A stretch of 64,000 bases of DNA, taken from positions 2,170,001-2,234,000 of the forward strand of contig NZ_JAMLFW010000001.1 in NCBI RefSeq assembly GCF_024256385.1, given 5' to 3'. This document shows, piece after piece, positions 18,988-26,900 of the stretch. Position numbers and translations under genes: made by a program. The stretch comes from Anatilimnocola floriformis (GTDB lineage: Bacteria; Planctomycetota; Planctomycetia; Pirellulales; Pirellulaceae). Below the pieces are notes generated by a model. The model was not told the DNA's origin, made no database searches, and saw only the letters and a list, made by a program, of their open reading frames with translations. Every line of letters starts with the position of its first letter. Position 1 is the first letter of the stretch.

Positions 18988-19812
18988 AAACGCCTCGCGC
19001 TGGTCTTTGTTTTGCCAGTGGACGATATCCCTGGAGCGCCTCTTTAGGAGCTTCAGGGAATAGTCCACTTTCTCGTCCGCAAGATCTTCCTTCGTAGCGT
19101 TCACGATTGCGACAGTGGCGATTTTGCTGTTCTTGCGAACTATGTCATCGAACATCGTAGCAGCCCAGCCAGCGTGATCGCGTGCTGGCATCTTGCGCGT
19201 TGTGGTAAAGTTGAATATCTCCATTACATGCGGCACATCGCCGTCTTGGTAGTAAGCTGGCGTGTGCGTAGCAATGTCGCCAACAATCGGAGTGTCGCTC
19301 CACACTGGATTTTTAAGATCGTTCTGTTCGTCCGAATTTCGCGTGCCACCGAGAATGTGAAGCGACTTAAACTGCTCTGTTACATCCTTCTTGAACTCTC
19401 GCTGCGACACTTCGGAGGGCTCAGAAAGTTCTACTGCTGAGGCCGGCTCGCTTACTAGCAAGGGAAACAGGTTCGCAACAATCTGGGCTGCGGTATCGGC
19501 CCCTGCTTGCGCAACGTGCCCTCCATGAATCACGTCAAAGTTCCCGCCATTCGTCTCCATGACGCGAGCCAGAAAATCATCGCCACCTGTTTCCAGTTCT
19601 TCTCGCCAATATCGCACCCACTTGCGATAAATCTTGGGGTGTTCAGTCCATGCAATCGTGCGTAAGTCGGTATCACCATCCAGCTTTTCGCCACCAAGAA
19701 ACCGCCCCGCCCATTCGCCATTGCGGCCAACAAACAAGCCAACGTTCTTTGGCTCTCGGCGAATAGGATCGCGGAGATACTGCGCCAGATAGAAGTTGAT
19801 CTTTTCAGCCAT
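18946..19812 (-). CDS. DUF3037-like protein, transposon passenger
   Basis: A 288-residue cytosolic protein. The N-terminus INFYLAQYLRDPIRREPKNVGLFVGRNG resembles the opening of DUF3037 proteins (a domain ending in a '-E-x-x-NVG-' motif), which are often encoded beside HipA-like kinases. The rest has a predicted mixed alpha/beta region with the stretch FDDIVRKNSKIATVAIVNATKEDL. Nothing catalytic is recognised. It starts 8 bases after the HipA-like gene and has an AGGTG ribosome site 6 bases before its ATG, so both are one operon. By analogy it may be the kinase's substrate or neutralising partner; that is inference. Confidence 0.55.
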   Translation of the reverse strand: MAEKINFYLAQYLRDPIRREPKNVGLFVGRNGEWAGRFLGGEKLDGDTDLRTIAWTEHPKIYRKWVRYWREELETGGDDFLARVMETNGGNFDVIHGGHVAQAGADTAAQIVANLFPLLVSEPASAVELSEPSEVSQREFKKDVTEQFKSLHILGGTRNSDEQNDLKNPVWSDTPIVGDIATHTPAYYQDGDVPHVMEIFNFTTTRKMPARDHAGWAATMFDDIVRKNSKIATVAIVNATKEDLADEKVDYSLKLLKRRSRDIVHWQNKDQREAFLDARQAAAYRNAG

Positions 19813-19820
19813 GTCATCAC

Positions 19821-20582
19821 CTAAATCTGATAGTCTTCGCTGTACATTCTCGACAGACTGAAAAGTCCGTCGTCTACTTTTGGAAAGTGATACTTGTGAT
19901 CTTTGTAAAAGAAGTCGTAAAGACGAACCCGCCGCTCAAGCAAAAAGTCCGCAACAAACGACTCATCTTCTGATGGAAGCCCGACAGTTGTTGCCGTTTT
20001 CACTGTGTCTCGAATGAACTCGTCTGGGATACGCAATAGCTTGTTGTACCAGTGGTCAAACCACCGCAGTGACTTGATTTCTTTCAGACAGTGAGCACCG
20101 ATTCCAAGTCTATTTCTATTCTTTTCCATTTCGGTGCGTTGTCCCGTCGGACTGTCGTCGTCTGCTGAATAAATCGCCGCTCCGTGGTCGAATATGAACG
20201 TCTGCTGCGTCTCATCGTCGTAGGAAATGTTCTTATTGTGGCGGTCGGCATTTAGAATCCAGCTATCGAAAACGATAATTCCGCAAGCCAACTTGTCATC
20301 GCAAAGGATTGCGGAAATGTCTGCCTTTGTTGCTTTGGGCAGCGTCTCCGCCGAGCCTGCAACGTGCAAAGATGCGTAGTATCGCTGCCCTTCATCATTG
20401 ACCGCACAGCCTTCGTAGGGGTGCGTTTCGTGGTACTTGACTAGCGCTCGCATTCCAACCGTAAAGATCGTGCCACTTCCTTCGTTGCACGGCGGTCCCT
20501 TGCGAAAAATGTTGTACGGTAGTTCTCTCGGGGTACTCACTGCGCAGACTCCAGGGATTAGCCATGCTACCACCAGCAACAT
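19821..20582 (-). CDS. HipA-like kinase, transposon passenger
   Basis: A 253-residue protein. The catalytic half is clear: WILNADRHNKN (catalytic Asp near residue 113) and IFDHGAAI (metal-binding Asp near 132), as in HipA-like kinases, which phosphorylate proteins such as aminoacyl-tRNA synthetases and act as toxins. No standard ATP-binding N-lobe or Ser autophosphorylation loop is obvious in the first about 110 residues. The frame is open to ATG 20627, but that start lies inside the divergent small gene's ribosome site; ATG 20582 is preferred, with only a weak GA-rich ribosome site. It heads a two-gene operon with the DUF3037-like gene. Confidence 0.7.
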   Translation of the reverse strand: MLLVVAWLIPGVCAVSTPRELPYNIFRKGPPCNEGSGTIFTVGMRALVKYHETHPYEGCAVNDEGQRYYASLHVAGSAETLPKATKADISAILCDDKLACGIIVFDSWILNADRHNKNISYDDETQQTFIFDHGAAIYSADDDSPTGQRTEMEKNRNRLGIGAHCLKEIKSLRWFDHWYNKLLRIPDEFIRDTVKTATTVGLPSEDESFVADFLLERRVRLYDFFYKDHKYHFPKVDDGLFSLSRMYSEDYQI

Positions 20583-20625
20583 CGCTTCTCTACAATTCGG
20601 AGTGATCACTCTAGGAGCCATCGGC

Positions 20626-20811
20626 ATGAGTCAGAAACGAAGTCCAGGCAGGGACGGCTATCCGCTATCGTTGGCACCCCTGACGCCAGAGGAAGCCCTA
20701 CGACGCGCAATGAGCGTCCCGCCACCGAAGGACGAACCGGCCCCGCCGAAACAATCGGCAAGGTCAACCAAGGCGAAGTCGCCCCCAAAGAAGCCTACGG
20801 GCAAGGCGTGA
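20626..20811 (+). CDS. Small basic Pro/Lys-rich protein, passenger
   Basis: A 61-residue protein starting at ATG 20626 with AGGAG 9 bases before it. It has LAPLTPEEALRRAMSVPPPKDEP near the start and a Lys/Pro/Ser-rich tail (KAKSPPKKPTGKA). The 'LTPEEALR-x-x-M' phrase is typical of short orphan proteins in cargo regions of environmental transposons. Function unknown; the basic tail suggests nucleic-acid contact, which is inference. It is divergent from the HipA-like gene. Confidence 0.55.
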   Translation: MSQKRSPGRDGYPLSLAPLTPEEALRRAMSVPPPKDEPAPPKQSARSTKAKSPPKKPTGKA

Positions 20812-20834
20812 CAACTTAGGTCCGGAGCAGCATC

Positions 20835-21056
20835 GTGGAAGAAATCAGCAAAGAACTGAACGCCGAAATCGTGAAATCGGTTGCCGAGTACGAAGCCGCT
20901 TTGAACGCAATGACGGACCAGGAGCTAGACGGCGAACACTTCCGCAGGTTCAATCGCGGAATTCTTGTCGGCTATCCACCGCCGCATCGCGAGAACGCAA
21001 TTGATCGGCTGGTTTTGCAGCGAAATAACGACATTCGCACCGGCGCGAAATCATGA
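20835..21056 (+). CDS. Small hypothetical protein, passenger
   Basis: A 73-residue acidic-helical protein (SKELNAEIVKSVAEYEAALNAM) starting with GTG at 20835, with GGAG 8 bases upstream. It lies 23 bases after the preceding small gene and overlaps the next by four bases (ATGA), so the three appear to be an operon. No family recognised. Confidence 0.5.
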   Translation: MEEISKELNAEIVKSVAEYEAALNAMTDQELDGEHFRRFNRGILVGYPPPHRENAIDRLVLQRNNDIRTGAKS

Positions 21057-21253
21057 CCGACGAATCAAAGCCAATTCCGCCGCTGTCGCCGTACCAAGTT
21101 TTCATCGCGTGCATTATCGGCTCTGTTGGTTGTGCGTTTTTCGCAGCGGAGCTTGGGCCTAATCGATTCCTTCTTGGCCTAAGTGCCTATGTGCTTGGGC
21201 AGTGCGCAATTGTTCTCCCCATCGTGATGGCAATCCGAGAATCTAAAAGGTAG
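21053..21253 (+). CDS. Small two-helix membrane protein, passenger
   Basis: A 66-residue protein with two hydrophobic segments (about residues 14-32, YQVFIACIIGSVGCAFFAA, and 38-60, FLLGLSAYVLGQCAIVLPIV) and a charged tail ESKR. The start overlaps the previous stop (ATGA), implying translational coupling. Could anchor or signal at the membrane; no family recognised. Confidence 0.5.
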   Translation: MTDESKPIPPLSPYQVFIACIIGSVGCAFFAAELGPNRFLLGLSAYVLGQCAIVLPIVMAIRESKR

Positions 21254-21355
21254 CCTGCCTGCACTTTAGGCACTGCTCCCGAAATCCGGCCCGATCTATC
21301 CGGAGCCGTAAAATCACCGTAAGTCAGTTGGTGGTAATGGGGTCTGCGGATTAAT

Positions 21356-21378
21356 GGTCCGGCAAGTATATAATTCCG
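21356..21378 (-). repeat. Right terminal inverted repeat of the transposon
   Basis: Complement of the left end with one mismatch. It is followed at 21379-21386 by the second copy of the ATAAAGTG duplication. Confidence 0.9.
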
Positions 21379-21540
21379 ATAAAGTGCGATATTGGAGAGG
21401 TGCAATTGCAGCTGTTTTTTGGGTTTAAGCGTTTGCCAGCAGGACTTACGAAGCAAATCGTTGTCCGTATCACCCTGTTATATTCTGGGGGTATGAAAGG
21501 GGGGGCGCGAACGCGACCCGAATCGGGGCTGCCAGCGGCG

Positions 21541-22845
21541 TTAGGATGACGCCAGGCGAGCGATGATGCGGCCGTCGGCGACGCGGTGACCTACCACATC
21601 GACCAGCGTGCTGGGTTGCAAACCCGTCGCTTCGATTTCGACCGGTGCGTAGCGACAAGAGGTGCCGGCGAAGCCGTCAGGTACACCCGGCGACAACTCG
21701 GGCAGGTATTCGCTTTCCCCTTCGACCATCACTTGCAATGTGCGGCCGAGCAGCGAGCGGAAATATTCGTCGCGGACTTCAGCTTCGACTTGCTGGAGGT
21801 GGACGAGTCGCTGCTGCTTCATTTCGTGCGGGATCTGGTCGGGGAAGTCGTACGCCGGCGTTCCCTTGCGGCCGCTGAAGGGAAAGATGTGGACCTTGGC
21901 AAAGCCGCAGTCGCGCACGACCTGGCAAGTCGCAGCAAAGTCTTCTTCGGTCTCGCCCGGAAAGCCGACGATGACGTCGGTCGATAGGCCAGGCTGATCG
22001 AGCGACTCGCGGACCAGTCGGCAGCGATCGACGAAGAGCTTGCTTCCCCAGCGACGCTTCATGCGGCGGAGCACGGCATCGGAACCGCTCTGCAGACAGA
22101 TGTGCAAGTGCGGCGCGATGCGCGTCGGATTCTCGGCGAGCACGCTGATCAGATCGCGAGTGACTTCGGTGGCTTCGATGCTGCTGAGTCGAATGCGGAA
22201 CTCGCCCGGCAGGCGGCAGAGCTCGCGCACCAGCGTCGCCAGGCGAATCCATTCTTCGCGCGGCTTGCCGTGGTTTTGCTCCACGCCGAAGTGGCCGAGG
22301 TGAACACCGGTGAGAATGATTTCGCGATGGCCGTTGTCGACGAGGCGGGCGACCTCATCGCGAATGTGTTCGACGGGCCGGCTGTAAACGTTCGGCCGGA
22401 CGTGCGGAATGATGCAGTAGCTGCAGCGAAGCAGGCAGCCGTCCTGCACCTTCACATAGGCTCGCTTGCGGCCGGTGAAGCGCGAAATGCCGGTGGGAAT
22501 GTCGATCACTCCAAACCGCTGCAGCAGATCGGGGATCTCGCGCTTGTCGGTGACCACTTCGGCGACATTCGGCAGGGCAGCAACTTCTTCCGGCGCGCGC
22601 GTCGCGTAACAGCCCATCACCACGATGCGAGTCGTGGGATTGACGCGAGCGAGCTTGCGGATGACGTGGCGACTTTTGCTGTCTCCCTCGGCAGTGACGG
22701 TGCAGGTGTTGACCACGCACAGATCGGCGGCCTGATCTTCGGCGGCGTCTTGATAGCCGGCGCGGCGCAGGCCTTCGCGGACCAGTTCGGTTTCGTACTG
22801 GTTGACCTTGCAGCCGAGAGTGATGGTTTTCAGCGTGGCAGACAT
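21541..22845 (-). CDS. mtaB: tRNA (t6A37) methylthiotransferase, MtaB type
   Basis: A 434-residue radical-SAM enzyme that would add a methylthio group to t6A37 in tRNA. An N-terminal UPF0004 domain has GCKVNQYE, NTCTV and GCYA cysteines for the second cluster. The radical-SAM motif is CLLRCSYC at about residues 140-147 (CxxxCxxC), and a C-terminal TRAM-like region follows. GCKVNQYE and the spacing favour MtaB over MiaB (which reads GCQMN) and RimO. The frame continues upstream to 22920, but ATG 22845 gives the usual start, MSATLKTITLGCKVN. It lies just outside the transposon's right end. Confidence 0.87.
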   Translation of the reverse strand: MSATLKTITLGCKVNQYETELVREGLRRAGYQDAAEDQAADLCVVNTCTVTAEGDSKSRHVIRKLARVNPTTRIVVMGCYATRAPEEVAALPNVAEVVTDKREIPDLLQRFGVIDIPTGISRFTGRKRAYVKVQDGCLLRCSYCIIPHVRPNVYSRPVEHIRDEVARLVDNGHREIILTGVHLGHFGVEQNHGKPREEWIRLATLVRELCRLPGEFRIRLSSIEATEVTRDLISVLAENPTRIAPHLHICLQSGSDAVLRRMKRRWGSKLFVDRCRLVRESLDQPGLSTDVIVGFPGETEEDFAATCQVVRDCGFAKVHIFPFSGRKGTPAYDFPDQIPHEMKQQRLVHLQQVEAEVRDEYFRSLLGRTLQVMVEGESEYLPELSPGVPDGFAGTSCRYAPVEIEATGLQPSTLVDVVGHRVADGRIIARLASS

Positions 22846-22991
22846 GTCATTATCGTAACAAGCCGACCCTCGTTTGCGGGAGAGGATCATTACGAAATGG
22901 CGACAGGCCGCGGCTGGCAACTAAGCTGCAAGCAGGGGAGTTTTTTCACTAGAATCTCCCTTCCAACCTGCCTGCCCATTGGACCTGTTGC

Positions 22992-23873
22992 ATGTCGCGC
23001 CTGCTCAATCGCAAAGTCCCCTGCGTTGCCGGGAAAAAGATTTCCTTATCGTTGCCGCGACGCTTCATGGGAGATGTGCTCCACTTTGCTCGCCGCATTC
23101 CCAGCGTTCCCATGCAACGGCGGATGCGGTTGGCCGATGTGATCGCGGCTCGTGCTCAATCGGCCCGCCGCGTGAGCTGGTGTGCAATCTTCATGAAGGC
23201 TTGGTGCCTGGTCGCGGCTCAGCGGCCGGAGTTGCGGCGGACGTTTCTCACTTTTCCGACCGGTCACCTTTACGAGCATCCGATCAACGTGGCGTCGTTC
23301 AGCTTGGAACGCACGTGGCAGGGCGAAGAGGGAGTCTTCGTCGCTCGTGTGCCGCAGCCGGAACTCATTTCGCTGAGCGTGCTCAATCAAATGGTGCGGG
23401 CCCACAAGTCGGCGCCGATTGAGCAGGTAGATAGCTTTCGCCAGGGCTTGTGGATCAGTTCGTTGCCGCTGCCGTTGCGCCGGTTGATGTGGTGGACCGC
23501 ACTCGAAACCACCGGCCGTTGGAAGAGCTACTATTTCGGCACCTTTGCTATCAGCGTGGTGGCTTCGCTCGGTGCGGCTGGCTTGCACGTGCTATCGCCG
23601 TTGGCGATGACGCTTAACTACGGCACCTTCGAAGCCGACGGCAGTCTCGACGTGCGGCTGGCCTACGATCATCGAGTTATCGACGGAGCCACGGCGGCGC
23701 GAGCGCTTGACGCCGTCGAAGGAGTATTGCATCAGGAGATTCGCGAGGAGTTGCTCGCCATTGCCCAACCTGGCGAGCGGCGCGAGCCGCGGCAGAGCAG
23801 AAAAATTGACCACTCGGGCCGCCGTCGCCCGATCGACCCAATTCGATGCGTGGATGCATCAAAGCCGCACTAA
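22992..23873 (+). CDS. Free-standing 2-oxoacid dehydrogenase-type acyltransferase domain protein
   Basis: A 293-residue protein resembling the catalytic domain of E2 acyltransferases. The active-site signature YDHRVIDGATAAR near residue 225 includes the His and Asp of the DHRxxDG motif. Unlike true E2 proteins it has no lipoyl domain or E1/E3-binding domain. It starts with a basic region (LSLPRRFMGDVLHFARRIP). Proteins like this are sometimes linked to lipid or small-molecule acylation; the acyl donor and acceptor are unknown. The C-terminal about 40 residues are basic and disordered-looking. It precedes the giant kinase by 81 bases. Confidence 0.7.
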   Translation: MSRLLNRKVPCVAGKKISLSLPRRFMGDVLHFARRIPSVPMQRRMRLADVIAARAQSARRVSWCAIFMKAWCLVAAQRPELRRTFLTFPTGHLYEHPINVASFSLERTWQGEEGVFVARVPQPELISLSVLNQMVRAHKSAPIEQVDSFRQGLWISSLPLPLRRLMWWTALETTGRWKSYYFGTFAISVVASLGAAGLHVLSPLAMTLNYGTFEADGSLDVRLAYDHRVIDGATAARALDAVEGVLHQEIREELLAIAQPGERREPRQSRKIDHSGRRRPIDPIRCVDASKPH

Positions 23874-23954
23874 AGTTGCTCCGGCGCGGGCCATCGCTTA
23901 TTCTGGAATGGCTCGTTTTTCGGCTACGCCGGTTCGATTTTTCGTGGTGAAATT

Positions 23955-26900
23955 GTGACGGAACCAATTCTCTCACGCCCGCCTCTTCGCTTTGAACGCG
24001 GCGAACTTGTTTTTGGCTATCGGCTGGTGCGCAAGCTCGGCGAAGGGAGCTTCGGCGCCGTTTGGCTCGCGGCCAATGAGAAGGGCTTCGAGTGGGCGCT
24101 GAAATTCGTCAGCCTGCAAGGGAGTGGCGGCCTGAAGGAGTTCAAGGCGCTGCAACTGATCAAAGACCGCAAGATCAACAATACGAACTTGCTCAAACTG
24201 ATTGACTACGGTCTGCTCGATCACGATGGGAACAGCCTGGCGACATCGGCCTCGCCGCTGACCGAAGCGACCACGCCGGTCCGCCGCACGATCGAGACCG
24301 ATCCCGGCGAGCCGCAGCGAGTGACGCCGCAAGGAACCATGTTGCCCGCAGCGAAGCCGTCTTCCAATCTCACGGCCGTCGAGCAACTCGCCGAGACACA
24401 GGGCGCCGCGACTGATACCAAGACGGGTGATAAGCATCGCGCCGCTTGGCTGGTGATTGTGATGGAGGTCGGGCAATACACGTTGCATCAGTTGCAACTG
24501 CAACACACCGAACGCGAAACCGCGCGGACACCACATCGCCCGACGCGCGCGGTAACGCGGATGGGTGTGACTGCGGGCGACTCGCAAACAATCGCCACCA
24601 GCACACCGGCCGTGCTCAGCGATCCGCTCGAAGAGCCCCTCGTGCCCTTGCCGGCGGCGACGGTGCTCCCTTACTTGGAGCAAGCGGCCCGCGGCCTCGA
24701 TTATTTGCACCGTCACGACATCGTGCATCGCGATATCAAACCGCAGAACATCATTCTTGTCGGCGACGATGCCAAAGTTTGCGACTATGGCCTGGCGAGT
24801 GATTCGACGAGCTCGACAGCGACGACCATCGGCTGCACGCCGGCGTACGCCGCGCCCGAAGCGATCAATAACCGTCCGGTTCCTGCCAGCGACCAGTATT
24901 CGCTCGCGGTGACGTACATCGAACTGATCACCGGCCGTTGGCCATTCTTCGGCGTAACGCAAACGGCCATCTATCGAGAAAAAGATGAAGGCCGGCACAA
25001 TCTTTCCTTCATTACGAACGCGCGATCGCGGGCTGCGCTCAAGCGAGCCTTGTCGAAGTTGCCGCAGGATCGCTTTTCCACGTGTACCGAGTTCATTCAA
25101 ACGCTCGCTGCGGCCGAAAAATCGAACGGCCGTGTTTGGTCGCCCGTACAAGTGGTCGGGCTCGCGCTGGCGGTGCTGCTGCTACTCCTTGGAATCTTTG
25201 GGTTCGCCTTTCAAGGCGATTGGTGGCAGCAAAAGCAGGTCGCTGCTATTCCTCCAAGGCCGATCGTTCCGCCGATAGAAATTCCGGCCAACGAACCTGA
25301 TCCCAGCCCCAATCCAATGCCTCCGGGAAAAGTGCTGCCGACTCAGCCAAAGATCAAACCGGAAGTCAAACCAGAGACGCCACCCACGCCCATCGGAACG
25401 CCTCCGCTGTTGCATGGTGATGAAGCGCTCACGGTGGCCTTTGCCGATGCCAAGTTGCCGCCGCGCGAGTTGCTGCGAGTGCTGGAATCAGAAGTGCGCA
25501 GCGCTGCCGATCCTACCGAGTGGTTTTTGGCGCTGCGTAGCAAAGCCGAAGAGAACCCCGCTGTCTTCGCTGCTACCGAACAGTGGCTGCAGCGAAACTC
25601 CAATCGCACGCCGCCGAAGAGTTTGGACAGCAGCGAGTTTCGAGTCTTCGAGCAAGAGTTTCGCACCGCTAGTTTGCAACGACTGCTGAATCGTCCGTTG
25701 CCGACGACCAGCGATCTGGAAAGTATGCTCAGCAGTCCCGCGCTGCGGCTGCACGATTCGCACCCACTCGGAGTTTTGCTGCGCATCGATTGCGAATTGC
25801 GACTAGCCGATTCTGCGCCGGGAAAAGACCAACTCGAAGCCTGGAATACGCAGATCGAATCGGCCCACACGGCGGAACTTCCGGCGAAGCTCGCCACGCT
25901 GCGAAACCAGTTTGTCGTTTACGTCGATGCACTTCGTCTGCCGTGGCGTGTTAAGCAAGTCGACGTCCACGCCGAAGGCGAACGTCTGCAGGAACTGCTC
26001 AATGCTTCGCCGCAGCCGGCTTGGTTCATTGCTGATCGCAAGCAGCGTTTGGCCGAACCTCTGGGGCAGATCGCGCTGCTGGAACTCGGCAAGACCGACA
26101 GGGACTTGCTCGAACTCCCGCGCTTTCAACTGGACTCGAATAAGCAGCTCGACGAATTGCTGGCGACCGCCAGCCACAACCAACTGCCGGGGAAGTCGCT
26201 AGCCGCTGTGCAGGCCATTAAGCAAGCCAGCCAGGCGCTCGAAAATCCCAATCGGCCCGCGGATTGGTCGGCGATTGGCCGACTTGCGAGCGCGGCTTTC
26301 AACAATTCGGCCACGAACGCCGTGCTCGACAATCAGCAGCAGCGGAGGCTCGTGTTTTACGTCATGAAGTTGGCCATACTGCGAACGGCTGCACCGGGAT
26401 CAGATGGATTTCGCGACGCTGTGAACGGCTTTGCAACGCTCCTGGCGACGAAGCAAGATGGCGTGCCTCTCTATTTCGACTTCGCGCAGGAAACACGGCC
26501 GAGCGACGTGGGACTTTATCGCACGCTTCTCGAGCCAGTGCTGAATCAAGCTGCCCTAGCGAATCCAAATTCAACCGCGGCCGATCCCGCCAGTCTGGCG
26601 TTATTGGCTGCCGCGCAAGCTCGCTTAGTGCAGCGAACGCCCGAGATTGCCCGACTCATCGAACCGGCTAGTCAGCCGAATCTTTCCGCCGACGTTCGCA
26701 CGCTGCTGGTCGCGCATCGCGCGTTCGAGCGAGCCCGGCAGTGGGATAAGCAGGCCGTCGCCGCCGGCAAAGTTCCAGCGGAACATCTGACAACGGCGCA
26801 TCAGCAAGTCCTGGCCACGATTCCCAAGTTGACTGCCGATGTGACCCGAACGTTGCCCGATCTGCTCGCCATCATCGATGCCTTCGATCCTACTGGTACC

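Larger units (their letters stand above)
17959..21378. mobile_element. IS1595-family transposon with passenger genes
   Basis: A 3420-bp element delimited by inverted repeats CGGAATTATATACTTGACGG (ACC) at 17959-17981 and its complement at 21356-21378 (22 of 23 bases match), flanked by an 8-bp direct duplication. It contains an IS1595/ISXO2-like transposase gene at the left end, then on the opposite strand a HipA-like kinase and a DUF3037-like gene, then three small genes on the plus strand. Passenger-carrying IS1595 elements are known as a class; this cargo was not recognised. Transposase frame is broken (see its entry), so autonomy is doubtful. Confidence 0.88.
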
